A DNA stretch of 64,000 nucleotides from Locusta migratoria (GCA_026315105.1 CM048744.1:359167168-359231167), one strand, 5' to 3'. Positions 44,453 through 54,581 are shown, counted from the first letter of the stretch. Numbers and translations are program-made. Notes: generated from the letters alone by a model not told the origin.

Positions 44453-45169
44453 GAATGATCTCCTTCGAAATAGCTCCCCGCACAATTGATCTAAGGTTAC
44501 TGTGCTGTCAGCTTACCCCTAAAAAACTGGCAGCATGCCATGGACTCAAGCTCGGCGGATCAGCCATTTCAATCGCTAGCAGGCGTTACACCGCAACAAG
44601 CACGTGACTGTAAATAAACAGAATATTATAGAGCCTAATTTGGACCTTCTATTGCAGAGGTCGCAGCATAGCCGAGAACAGCAAAGTATTCCTTCGCTTG
44701 CTCTCGATTGGCTGGCGATCGCCTTTTAGTGAGCAGCCAGCAGACTCGCCAGTCAGGCAATCATTAAAGGTCATACCATCCCCCTCCTTCCACCTCCGTG
44801 ACTTCTACCACAGAGTAACATATACAGAGAAGCAGCCTACCCTAAACGACTGCCCTACGCTCCCCTAGTAGTTCCGTAAGACGCTAGCAGGTGTCAGGCG
44901 GATCGCTGGCTTAGGGTGCCTCTCGCACGTCAGAGGATAGCGGGGAGGGGAGGCTGAGGGAAGAGCTCGTGCCGCCTGCCACGAGGCCACGGCTGTGTCC
45001 GGCGTGCCGGCGTTTGAGGGGAGGTGGTGGTGGGGGCAGCCGCTACCTGCCGCCTGCTCTGGCCAATTTAAAGGGCTGCTTCTGACCGCAGCGCCATCAT
45101 GGGACATCTTACGGAACTGCTGGAAACCCTCCCTCCCCGCACCCCGGAGCGTAGGATCGGGCCCTTACG
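44453..45169. other. Unassigned, GC-rich toward 45 kb
   Basis: About 44880-45160 is GC-rich with overlapping open frames on both strands (80 and 163 codons) but no family motif before 45180; likely composition-driven or the UTR/linker of LINE E. Confidence 0.35.
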
Positions 45170-45990
45170 GAGGTTTCTCGTCTGTATATATTTGTCTGTG
45201 CTTCTACCTCACCCTCCATAATCGTCCCATCCGCCACATCCCCACCCTAAAATACCTCAGCCTAAACCTTATTCATTCTCTCTTCTTGGCCCCACAACTC
45301 CGCACCGTACGCCAGAAAGCCCTCTCCCGCCTCAATCTCCTCAAACTCCTTACCGGCCGGACGTGGAGCCTCAACCCCTCCACCATCCCGTACACCTACT
45401 GCTTCCTCATCTGTCCAAACCGCTGCAGTTCCATCCCAACTGGATCTCCGCCACCTTTTCCTATTAAAAAACTCTCCAAATCCTAGAATGTCACGCTCTC
45501 CACCTTGCCTACCATATCCGGCTCCCCTCCACCATGTGGATCCTATATGAACTCATTTCGTTTCCGCATCTCCTGCAATAGCTTGAACTCATCCTGATGC
45601 TGTACATCAACTGTAATTGATACAAGGCAACCCGCAACCCTGTGGCATACCCTTTCCTCACCAGTCCCAGGCCTCTGCACCTTTACTGCTGCATCCCTCC
45701 CTCCCGTCAGTCCACACTCTCCACATTCTTTCCCAGGGTAACTTCCGTCACCTCCCCTTCCCGGATGACGCTCTCTGTCCTGCCATATGCTCGTCCTACC
45801 AACCCTGCTCCCCCTCCCGTGGATGCGCCCCCTTTCCCCTCCCCCTCCCCTTCACCAGACAGTTCTTCCTGCCCTGGAGTCCCTAAGCTTCCTCTCCGCC
45901 CTCTCTCCTACCCCCTCCCCCCCTCACGCTTCCCATCACACCCTGCCTAACCTTTGGGGTTCTGCGCCATCAGTATTGCACCAGTGTACC
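45170..45990 (+). pseudogene. LINE E, C-terminal RT region, C-rich strand
   Basis: The frame at 45238-45486 reads IPTLKYLSLNLIHSLFLA and TVRQKALSRLNLLKLLTGRT, the 'YLGLTL' thumb motif and following helix of a non-LTR reverse transcriptase. It continues in other frames through Pro/Leu/Ser-rich sequence to about 45960. The coding strand is extremely C-rich and G-poor, a property I associate with this LINE type in insects. Frameshifts near 45490, 45600 and 45890. RT core and endonuclease missing upstream. Confidence 0.65.
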
Positions 45991-46146
45991 AAGTGCATCA
46001 GTGTGTGCTTTTAATCTGCATCCGCCACCTCCAGACAAGTATCGTAAACATAACGTTTTAAAAAGTGTCTTCAATGTTCTTTGTCTGGTCAGTGTTTTGG
46101 TGTCTTAATGTATGTTTTCAACATCACTGTGGTTCATAATCAGAAC
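45991..46146. other. LINE E 3' flank / unassigned
   Basis: Probably the LINE E 3' UTR ('ctgcatccgccacctcca') grading into unassigned sequence. Confidence 0.35.
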
Positions 46147-47111
46147 TTAATGCTGATGCCAGCCTACTGACAAGTAATTTGTCGATGTGAAAAACAAAGC
46201 GTTGCCAGTCAGACTTGCATCCACCAAGCAACGATAGCCTTCTGGAAGACTCCAAAGTAGAAGAAGCCCTCTGTGGAAAAAATCAATGAAGACCTTTCGA
46301 CGCCGTACCGAGGAATCACTCCGGATGCTCCAACGGCCTTCTGTAACCACCTTCGAAGTAGCGACCATTGTAGTGTAGAAGTAGTTGTAACAAATTAGTG
46401 CTTCAAGAAGAAGACTGTGTTGCCAATAGCTACCAAAGACGTTTCCGCTTCCAGAAGAAGCCTTCTGAAAAGTTTCTTTTATCTCGCCTATCGTTGCAAA
46501 TCTTCGTCCTTTCAACGGGTTTTCAAATTCGGAAATGAAAAAGTCTAAAGGACCAGTTCTGGAGAGTACGATGGATGAGGCAGCACAGTTATTTTGTTTT
46601 TTTCCTACAACAGTCACGCACCAAGAGGGAGGAATGTGCGGGCGCGTTATTGTGATGGAAGAGCCGTGAATTGCCTCGCCTCATTTCAGGTCCTTTGCTT
46701 CTCAAATTTTCCTCCAGGCGATGCAACACGGCTCGTTAGTATTGTATATTAACCTGTTTGTCCCTGTGGCACGATATCATGATGAAATGATCCTTCTAAG
46801 TCAAAGAAAACTATCAGCATGGCTTTGACATTTGACCTGACATTTCCAGCTTCTTTCGGTCTTGAAGAACCTCTGCCAAACCTATTTGAAATTTGAGCCT
46901 TGGTCTCAACATCATAATCGTAGACCCATGCCTCATCTAGTTCTCGTTCACACGATCCGAAAACTCTTAACGCATTCGGAGGCGACGGCCTTTCTGGTCT
47001 TGACTCATGAGCAATGGGACTAACTTGGCGGCAACACAATACGTGCCATAACATGATCAAACTGAAATGTTACATTCTTCTGCAATATCTCTTGAGTATT
47101 GCTCAAGTGTT

Positions 47112-47292
47112 CAAATGTTCAAATGTTTGTAGAACTTATGGGACTTAACTACGGGGTGATCAGTTCCTAAGCTTACAAACTATTTATGAACTAGCTAACA
47201 CTAAGGACGGAACAAATATCCATGCCCGAGGGGGGATTCGAACCCCCGACCCCCGACCGTGACTGGAGCGCCTCAGTCCCCTCGGCCACCGC
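47112..47292 (-). mobile_element. tRNA-derived SINE S1, minus strand
   Basis: Reversed S1 with tail 'ttcaaatgtttgtag' and 'ctacggggtgatcag', and head ending 'cctcggccaccgc' type. Target duplication gctcaagtgtt at 47101-47111 and 47293-47303. The 22 bases before it (47088-47109) equal a LINE B word (cttgagtattgctcaagtgt) out of order, so the junction may be rearranged. Confidence 0.85.
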
Positions 47293-47303
47293 GCTCAAGT
47301 GTT

Positions 47304-48175
47304 TAGGACAGCCGACTTACGTTTGTTGGGAAGATTTTGGGAAGATGTAATTCATCTGTAAAGGAGACCGCTTATAAAACGCTTATACGACCATGTTTTG
47401 AGTATTTCTCAAGTGTTTCCGACCCGCAGTAGATCAGTTTAAAGGAAGACATAGAAGCAGTTCAGAGGCGAGCAGTTAGGTTCATTAGTGGTAGGATCAA
47501 TATACAAAAAACAGTCTTGATCGCAGAAATTAACAGTCTCAATTAACCGGTTTCGACCTGATGTAGGTCATCTTCGAAATTACAAACTGCCCATGTGGCC
47601 AGCGCTGCACTCGGCTGGGCTGGGCTGTTCTGCTGCCAGCAGGTAGCCGAGTGCAGCACTGGCCACATGGGCAGTTTGTAATTTCGAAGATGACCTACAT
47701 CAGGTCGAAACCGGTTAATTGAGACTGTTAATTTCTGCGATCAAGACTGTTTTTTGTATATTGATCCTACCAAATAGATCGCTGTTTTCTCCTCTGACAA
47801 TGTTGTCAAAATTAATCATTAGTGGTAGGTTCGACCAATGAGCGAGTGTTACGGAAATGCTCCGGCAACTCAAATGGGGATCGCTGGAGTAAAGACTATG
47901 TTATTTTCTAGAACTTCTGTTGAGGAAATTTAGAGGGCCGGAATTTGAAGCTGAGTGTAGTACGATCTTTCTGCCAACTACTTACATTTCGCGTAATGAT
48001 CACAAAGACAAGATAAGAGAAATTAGGGCTCGTACGGAGGCATATAGGCATTCTTTTTTTCCTCGTTCTATTTGGGAGTGGAATAGGAAAGGAAATGCCT
48101 ATTAGTGGTACAGTGTACCCTCCGCCACGCACTTTATTGTGGATTGCGGAATACGTATGCAGATGTAGATGTAGA
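47304..48175 (+). pseudogene. LINE B copy 7, 3' part, interrupted by P1
   Basis: Matches copy 1 from about 16477 (acagccgactt...) to the end. The P1 palindrome is inserted within the 'FVTGRFDQ' codons. The remaining frame at 47920-48105 (FRGPEFEAECSTIFLPTTYI ... WNRKGNAY) is open, but earlier parts contain stops. Ends in an imperfect ATGCAGATGTAGATGTAGA tail. Confidence 0.88.
47496..47816. mobile_element. P1: palindromic element with ribozyme-like arms
   Basis: Arms 47496-47614 and 47645-47765 are almost perfect complements around a 30-base centre. They are followed by a 45-bp single-copy tail (47772-47816). A perfect 13-bp target duplication, cattagtggtagg, lies at 47483-47495 and 47817-47829 in LINE B copy 7. 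The right arm also pairs with the last 6 bases of the left duplication. Each arm carries motif (b): arm TAATT, TCGAAGA (core with C3/U4 altered), T, GACC-TACATCA-GGTC, GAA, ACCGGT, T, arm AATTG. Motif (b) sits at 47678-47722 (+) and 47540-47583 (-). Confidence 0.88.
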
Positions 48176-48400
48176 CAGTCCGTCTTCGATGGCACATCCC
48201 AATTTCGTTGGCTTTGCTGATATGAGAGTTGTAGGTAGACGTCGCAAAGCGTTCTGGACACCTTCAACTTCCGTCCGGTCATTTTTGAACCGCGTGAACC
48301 ATTCGTACCACAAAGTACGGCTCGAGGAATCATCATAGTATGTTTCCTGCGTCATTTTCTCTGTCTCTGTAAAGGTTTTCTTAAGTTTCAACCAAAATTT

Positions 48401-48574
48401 AATGTAGGCGCATTATTCTTCTAATACTGTCATCTCGAAATTCGAAAACTGTGCGACACAACGTTCTGCTCAGTATAACACTCAACAATAACTAACAGAT
48501 ACACAACAATGGAACTTGTGTTATTCACCGCAGGCGTACAGAAGGATGCCAACCGCATGTAGCTCTAATTCTCA
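48401..48574. other. Flank of mariner 2, unassigned
   Basis: Probably the 5' non-coding end of the mariner; a clear TIR was not identified. Confidence 0.3.
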
Positions 48575-48767
48575 AATGTTTATAAACCTACTGGACCAAA
48601 CTACTATGGTCGTCAGTCTGTAGACTTACAAACTACTTTTACTTACAATAAGGAAACCACGCACACCCCTGACAGAGAGAGGATTCGAGCCTATGACTGG
48701 AACGGCCGCCCGGTCAGCAGCATAAAGCCTTAGACCACACGGTTATTCAGCCCGGCCTCCATTTCAT
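48575..48767 (-). mobile_element. tRNA-derived SINE S2, minus strand
   Basis: Reversed S2 tail ('tcaaatgtttataaacctac', 'gtcgtcagtctgtag') and tRNA-like head ('gaggattcgagcctatgac', 'cttagaccacacggttatt'). No target duplication found. Confidence 0.75.
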
Positions 48768-48829
48768 TGGCGCGAAATTACGAATGTTCCGAAATGTTGT
48801 GAACAGGACTTCTACATTTAGTAAGCGGT

Positions 48830-48945
48830 GAAGGAAAAAAAGCAGAAATTCTGAAACGGAATACTCTGCTGTTTGTCGATGACATTTTAATTCTATGTGA
48901 CTAAACTGAATCAATCCCTAGACTAATGTTAGTAACGACACACAG

Positions 48946-48979
<34 letters not shown>

Positions 48980-49017
48980 AAACACAAAAGCGGGCGCGGG
49001 CGCGCGCGCGCGCGCGC

Positions 49018-49067
<50 letters not shown>

Positions 49068-49830
49068 GATGGAGGACTCGAACCTCCGACGGGGTACAGC
49101 AGCGCAGTCCGCAGCAAGGCGCCTTACAGCGAACGGCCATTCCCGTGCGGCGAAAAATAATTGAATAGAACATTCAGTGTGAACATTTACAAGAGCAAAA
49201 CAAGAGTAACGGAGTGTATTCAAATTAAATCAGGCAATGCTGAAAATATTAGATTAGTGAACGAGGCTATGAACTTAGTGGAAGTGTTATTTAGGGAGTA
49301 AAATATCTTCTGTTGACCGGAGTAGAGAAGATTTAAAAGAAAGAATGGCAATGGGAAGAAAATCTTTTCTGGTGAAGAGAAATCTGTTAACATCGAATAA
49401 TAATTGAAGGTTTAGGAAGTCTTTTCCGAAGATATTTCTCGAGTGTAGCCTTTTACAGTACGATGAACAGTTCAAGCAATGAATGGAATGTGGTCGTGCA
49501 GGAGATTAGGTGAGCAGATCGCGTAAATGATGAAGAGGTACTGAAAAGAATTGGGAGGTAAGGATTTTTCGTATATCTTCGCTGAAAGAAGGGATTGTTT
49601 AGGAGGTTACTTTCTGAGATATATCTAGGAATTCTCAGTTTAGTATTGGAGAGATGTGCGGAGTAAAAATCGCAGAGGGAGACCAAGAAAATAGTAAGCA
49701 GGTTCAAATGGATGCGGGTCGCCGTTCTTACTTAGAGATGAAGAGGCTTGCACACGATAGAGTAGCGTCGTGGAGAGCTGCCTCAAACCAGTCTTCGGAC
49801 TGAAGAAGAGAGCAACAACAACGACGTCAT
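48830..49830 (+). pseudogene. LINE D C-terminal half, interrupted
   Basis: 48833-48903 reads KAEILKRNTLLFVDDILILC, the catalytic (F/Y)xDD block. After the microsatellite/SINE insertion (48938-49160) the thumb and C-terminus follow in several frames: KRIGR with the following basic block near 49545, and YLEMKRLAHDRVA and SWRAASNQSSD near 49725-49801, ending at a stop. This C-terminus is typical of the LINE lineage of fragments 1 and 2. Stops and frameshifts throughout. Confidence 0.75.
48938..49160. repeat. (CA)n-(GC)n-(GT)n block plus S2 SINE head
   Basis: (CA)n 48938-48988, (GC)n about 48991-49017, (GT)n 49018-49064, then a reversed S2 tRNA-like head 'gatggaggactcgaacctcc' to about 49155. 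The alternating purine-pyrimidine run is 125 bp long and self-complementary in layout. It probably derives from the short ACACAC spacer present in S2 SINEs. Confidence 0.9.
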
Positions 49831-50231
49831 TTTGTGTGGATCAATTTCTTATTTTAACTTCATCGACAAAAGTTTTTGGCTCCCTCGGTTAGTGCCTCTC
49901 GTTTCTTGCCTTCATAATTTTGACATCTGTTCCAAACATAGATACTTCAACGAGAAAGAAGCGAGCTCTTTGGGATTTCCTTTTGTTGTTACATGTCATT
50001 TCGCCTAAGTCTGATCTTTTGTTGTTTTATGTCATTTTTATTTTTAACTGTGTTGTGTAATTTTGTTACGACAAGTTTAATTACAATTAATAGAATCAGT
50101 GACAGTGGGGATCAGTTCATTAGAAACGTTCTGATAAGCTCAGATGGAAGGAAAATTAAGATCTTTGTTGGGCAGTTACTTATATGTTGCATGGTACGCA
50201 ACTGCCGTCTCTCGGAATAATGTGTAAAGCC
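49831..50231. other. Unassigned, small hydrophobic ORF
   Basis: A plus frame of 75 codons (49993-50220) begins MSFRLSLIFCCFMSFLFLTV, which looks like a signal or membrane segment, but T-rich DNA gives such peptides by chance. No family, no partner, no evidence of expression. Confidence 0.25.
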
Positions 50232-50243
50232 AATCAAGAATCT

Positions 50244-50868
50244 ATATTCCTTCAAACCGTCTTGATTGCAAATTTTTTTATTAGTTAATGACGCGTTTCG
50301 CCCTTCAGAAGGGCATCTTCAGATTATCTGCGTGACAGAATTTACACAAAATTACAAGGCGGAATTACAAACGGTTATAATGGTACATGGGCTTATTTTG
50401 TGTTAAGAAGACGGTATAAATGGTAAACAAAGCTTAGAATTCGCTCTCCGTGGTGTGACACCGTAAGTTGTTATTGCGGTGTTTCTGTTTTCCTGGAATG
50501 TTTTTTGGATTTCCTTGTGGCCCTACAAATGTTCGGGTAACAACAAGGAAATCCAAAAAACATTCAAGGAAAATAGAAACACCGCAATAACAACTTACGG
50601 TGTCACACCACGGAGAGCGAATTCTAAGCTTTGTTTACCATTTATACTGTCTTCTTAACACAAAATAAGCCCATGTACCATTATAACCGTTTGTAATTCC
50701 GCCTTGTAATTTTGTGTAAATTCTGTCACGCAGATAATTTGAAGATGCCCTGCTGAAGGGCGAAACGCGTCATTAACTAATAATAAAAAAATTTGCAATC
50801 AAGACGGTTTGAAGGAATATTTATTCTAACTGATTCTGTTGTACACCATGGATTGGAAATCATTTTAT
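50244..50868. mobile_element. P2: 625-bp palindromic element with ribozyme-like arms
   Basis: Arms 50245-50522 and about 50543-50820 are complementary over some 275 bp with few mismatches, followed by a 48-bp tail (50821-50868). A perfect 12-bp target duplication aatcaagaatct lies at 50232-50243 and 50869-50880. Motif (c): arm ATAAT, CTGAAGA (intact on the minus strand at 50283-50328; TTGAAGA at 50732-50776 on the plus), T, GCCC-TTCTGAA-GGGC, GAA, ACGCGT, C, arm ATTAA. The cut site would be GTC. Confidence 0.9.
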
Positions 50869-50995
50869 AATCAAGAATCTGGTTACGATTATGACACATT
50901 TGATTAGAGTAAAATATGGCCTCGTACTTATAATTTACGTGGTTATCTATAATGTTTGATGTTTTTCTTAAAGTGATTTATAATCACACACGTGT

Positions 50996-51357
50996 GTGTG
51001 TGTAAAATCCACGCGTGTGCGGGTACAGAGTCTGAGGTGACCAGCCAGTGGGACAGCAAAAGCTAGAAACACTGAGGTAGATTAGAACAAGATATATATT
51101 TCATAGAGATAGTACAATACTTAACTTTGTTAACTGAAGACTAGTGGAATGCAGATACACAGTTTAACTAGGTAGAGGCCTGCCTACTGATGAGCGTCTT
51201 ATCTGGTGCCTGTCCTACTGCCAAGTGGCCGATGCAGTTCAGTGGTGGCCGCGAGCTGGATTGCAGCAGAGGGCGCTCGCGGCTGACGTCATAAGAACGC
51301 CGCGCCATGCTTGCATGGCGGCGCGCGGCGAAAGTACGTGGCTCGCACTTCAGACTT

Positions 51358-51362
<5 letters not shown>
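50996..51362 (-). mobile_element. Gypsy-type LTR, truncated, minus strand
   Basis: Reverse copy of the LTR at 24457-24882: shared 'ctgtacccgcac', 'ccactggctggtcacctcag', 'catcttgttctaatcta'-type and 'gacgtcagcc' words. It lacks the last about 60 bp of the LTR, and its outer end is replaced by a (CA)n tract. Confidence 0.8.

Positions 51363-51416
<54 letters not shown>
51363..51416. repeat. (CA)n microsatellite
   Basis: About 27 CA units adjoining the LTR end. Confidence 0.97.
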
Positions 51417-51990
51417 TACTACACACTCAAGATGTCTTTCATCGCATGGAAGGAGCTGATACGCAAGTATGATATCATCTCACTGAAAATAAAATAATAT
51501 GCAGACATATTTTGAGCGGTGAAAGGAACAAATGCAGGTTAGTATAGACTTAAATAATTCTTACTTCGAAAGTGACAGCGACTAATGAAAGATAAACAAT
51601 AACGAAAAATTTTAGGATAACAATTTTTTTTTTGTATCATCCCTTTTTAGAATGAGCGCAAGAAAACAGATGTAGAAGTGTTCTGTTGTACTGCTACCTA
51701 TGGTGAAACTTGTCGCGAAGAAACATTCGAAGTAAAAAAACTACGGGGGAACAAATAATTTTCAGTGATACGAGCTGTATCATTTCATATTATGAGTACA
51801 TAATAAAATTTTTCAAAGGTGGGAAGTAATATTGACACTTTTCTGCCAGCTTTTTGTGCTCGGTCAGGAGCATTTTTCAGCAGCAACTTTAAATACATCA
51901 CCGTTAGAAACGTATGTTTCTTTCCCGCTCTTAGACGAACGTGAATTAGTGTCACTTCCATAAAGATGTAGACGACTTCCGCTTACGAAA
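51417..51990. other. Unassigned intergenic stretch
   Basis: AT-rich; about 51835-51920 ('cagctttttgtgctcggtca') looks like part of a repeat but has no partner here. Confidence 0.35.
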
Positions 51991-52175
51991 GAAAGTCCTC
52001 TAGATGTTTGTAAAGCTTAAGGGACTTAACTGCGGGTCATAAGTCCCTCAACTCACAAGCTACTTATGAACAAAGTTATATTAAAGACGACACAAACATC
52101 CATGTCCGCCCCGACGGCGGACGGCCGCGCGCACCGCAACACGGTGCTCCAGCACGTGCGGCTAATACGCCACGG
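51991..52175 (-). mobile_element. tRNA-derived SINE S1, minus strand, degraded
   Basis: Reversed S1 tail (gatgtttgtaaagcttaagg, acttaactgcgggtcataag) and a damaged head. The word ccgcttacgaaa before it (51979-51990) recurs as cgcttacgaaa at its other side (to 52187), a probable target duplication. Confidence 0.75.
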
Positions 52176-52187
52176 CCGCTTACGAAA

Positions 52188-52724
52188 CACAACACAACAA
52201 GTAAAGTATCATAGGATCAGTGAAATTGCGAACTGACTCCTTCTCATCGCGGTCACTTTATCATCTACATGGCGGTTGGAGCTAGTGGTTATGTGTATGT
52301 GAGCTGTGTCTGTGTGCATGTGTGTGTGTTTTGCATTTTAGTTGATGTTTTTGACCTTATGGTGCCGATTAGCTTAACACACTCCAACTATTGGATTACT
52401 TTCGTATTTCTCCGCAAACTGTAAACAGTTCATTATCAGGTGCGTCATAAAAGTGGAGCGATGGTGCTAACGGCTGCTAAGTTGGCAAATTAAGTTGACA
52501 GCCATCGGCGCTCTGTCCACCTCGGGGCGCCGACCTGCAGGCGTCTTCTAACAGCGGTACGCGAGCAACGGAAGGAAGCCCTGTTCCAGTGGCACGATAC
52601 GTTTAGCAAGGTCTTAATGTGGTGTTACCTGCACTGCCGTGAGAGCGGTGGTTCCTCTTCATCGCCATCACTTATCATCATCGACATGGTGGTTGGAGCT
52701 AGTGAGTATGTGTATCAGATGTGT
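52188..52724. repeat. Diverged direct repeat around an unassigned core
   Basis: 52247-52306 and 52661-52721 share 'catggcggttggagctagtg' (catggtggttggagctagtg) and the following 'tatgtgtat'. The 350 bp between are GC-rich and unassigned. Confidence 0.55.
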
Positions 52725-52918
52725 GTCTCGCCGCGGCGGAGTAGCCGTGTGGTATAAGGCGCCTCGCTGCGGAGGTTCGAGTCCTTCCTGGGGCGTGGAT
52801 GTGTGTGTGTGTGTGTGTGTTGTCCTTAGGTTAGTTTCCCTTAGTTTAATTAGTTTGTAAGCTATGGACTGATGACAACGCAGTTTGGCCCGATAGATTT
52901 ACAAACATTTGAACATTT
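52725..52918 (+). mobile_element. tRNA-derived SINE S2
   Basis: Head 'cggcggagtagccgtgtgg' and gaggttcgagtccttcctg, a (GT)n spacer, and tail 'ggactgatgacaacgcagtt' to 'acaaacatttgaacatt'. A tgtgtct word on both sides may be a short target duplication. Confidence 0.88.
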
Positions 52919-53040
52919 GTGTCTGTGTGAAGGTGTGTTTGTGGTTTCCACTTCAGACGAATGATTCCTAGCCGAAAGATTAAATATTTATCAGTCCTGT
53001 AGGTTTGACTGATTCGTCGTGTAACTGAAGTTTAAGGTGA

Positions 53041-53832
53041 TCATATGTACGACCTCATATTTTTGCACCATGCCGATATCTTATCTAAATCATTTTTCCG
53101 TTGCTTTTGATCTTCTGATGACTTTACTAACCGATAAATGACAGAATCATCCGCGAAAACCCTAAGAGAGCTACTCAAATTGTCTCCTAAATCGTTTGTA
53201 AAAATAAGGAACAGTAGGGGCCCTATAAAATTTCCTGTGGAACACCACATATCTCTTCTGTTCTACTCGACGACTTACCGTCAGTTACAAAGTACTGTGC
53301 CCTTTCTCATAGGAAATCACGAATCCAATAGCACAACTGTATGGATATTCCATAAGCACGCACCCCCATAGCTCACGGTTCTTTCGTGAGTACGTGCGTG
53401 GCGAGCACGGGGCCCCGAACTAATGCAGTCTTCCTTCTTTCTTTACTCTCTGGACCGCATTTCCTTTCCCCCTCTCCACCTTTCCTATCCTTCCCCTCCC
53501 CACCGGGGGACTGATAACCTTAGCAGTTTAGTCCACATATCCCAATCAAACAATGCCAGCCCCCAACACATAGGCAAGCAATTGAATTCGAAGGCGCTTG
53601 TGAGGTACAGTGTCAAAAGCCTTCCGTAAATGTGGAAATATGGAATCTGTTTGACACCCCTTGTCGATATCACTCATCACATCATGTGCGTAAAGAGCCA
53701 TCTGTGTTTTACAAGAACGATACTTTCTGAATCCGTGTTGACTATGGGCCAATAGGTCGTTCTCTTCCACGCAGTTCATAATATCTGAGGAAAAATACGA
53801 GCAAATAAAAAAGCCAATACTATTATGAGACA
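53041..53832 (-). pseudogene. LINE C reverse transcriptase fragment
   Basis: From 53842 down: HSQHGFRKYRSCKTQMALYA and FPHLRKAFDTVPHKRLRIQL (first catalytic region; the aligned Asp is missing, as the family reads LDFxKAFD), then after a 190-bp interruption (about 53360-53550) a degraded SCAIGF block, then FIGPLLFLIFTNDLGDNLSS and LRVFADDSVIYR with the catalytic FADD at about 53165. It is distinct from LINE B (different linker and ends). The interruption contains a SINE-tail-like 'gggggactgataaccttagc'. Confidence 0.82.
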
Positions 53833-53845
53833 TACGTAACAAGGT

Positions 53846-54153
53846 GTGCGCCTCGGTTGCACAGCGGTAGAGTGCCAGAATACAAATCCAAAGGTCGCGG
53901 GTTCGATCCCCGCCAGGTCCTAGGATTTTTATCTGTCACTTTCCACTTCTTTCACCTCTGGCAGTATTGCTCATGTGAAAAATACCGAGTAGCACAGTGG
54001 TTCGGAACCCAAGTTAAACTGTAGGTCCCCCTATAACTGGCTGGGTAAGTCAGTTCGGAGGAAGGCAACGGCATACCACCTCCAAACAGGACCACGCCTA
54101 GTAAAGCACAGTGGTGTTCAAACCAATCTTCGGATTGTTGACTGCTTTACCTT
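53846..54153 (+). mobile_element. tRNA-derived SINE S5
   Basis: Head 'cctcggttgcacagcggtag' (A box) and gcgggttcgatccccgcc (B box), then a body with 'cagttcggaggaaggcaac' and 'ggcataccacctccaa', ending 'ttgttgactgctttacct'. A perfect 13-bp target duplication tacgtaacaaggt lies at 53833-53845 and 54154-54166. Confidence 0.93.
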
Positions 54154-54244
54154 TACGTAACAAGGTATTAGAATTTAAACAATTCAGTCAAGTTAATAAA
54201 AAACAACAATCAAGGTAAATTTGATTTAGAAATTATAATAATCT

Positions 54245-54335
54245 GTTACAATGGGGCTTGAACCCACGCATTTCAATACGGGGATATATTAATTTACCAC
54301 TACGCTACGCAACCACGTTGTTGTTCACTTTCCGA
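54245..54335 (-). repeat. tRNA-like SINE head fragment
   Basis: Reversed tRNA-like segment: 'ggggcttgaacccacgcatt' and accactacgctacgcaacca. No tail recognised. Confidence 0.5.
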
Positions 54336-54500
54336 GCAACAAACTCGAATTGTAACCTTCGGAGATCTTGTTTTCACGTAAATCATACGAAGCTACTTGA
54401 AATGTCAGCCGCATTTTGCGATATGACACTTGTATATGTGATATTACATCACTGCTTGTACGAAAGGAATCAGAAGTGTGTGCTTAGTGCTGTGCATGAG

Positions 54501-54502
<2 letters not shown>

Positions 54503-54539
<37 letters not shown>
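54503..54539. repeat. Poly-T tract, 37 T
   Basis: Uninterrupted run. Confidence 0.95.
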
Positions 54540-54540
<1 letters not shown>

Positions 54541-54581
54541 GAGTTGAACTGATCGTTTGTTGTGGCAGTTTGGCAACGGGG

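Larger units (their letters stand above)
46147..48400 (-). pseudogene. Mariner transposase pseudogene 2, split by insertions
   Basis: The N-terminus (48391-48176) reads TETEKMTQETYYDD and RTLWYEWFTRFKNDRTEVEG, the helix-turn-helix region. After a 1.07-kb interruption by LINE B copy 7, P1 and a SINE, it resumes near 47090 with ISRDIAEECNISV and AAKLVPLLMSQDQKGRR, then DEAWVYDYDVETKAQ (first catalytic Asp, about 46935) and NVRSNVKAMLIVFFDLEG. About 46660 reads FHHNNAPAHSSLLVRD: the second Asp of HHDNAPAH is Asn. Then SYSPEL / LDFF near 46560-46530 and the C-terminal block FKNPLKGRRFATIGEIKETF in mixed frames. The enzyme is dead by mutation and by insertion. It belongs to a different mariner lineage from the copy at 2935-3760. 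Confidence 0.88.

Noticed and set aside
45642..45950. Proline-rich structural protein
   Set aside because: It is a shifted frame of the C-rich LINE E 3' coding region.
49993..50220. Small membrane protein gene
   Set aside because: Hydrophobic peptide from T-rich DNA; no homology, context or initiation signal supports it.
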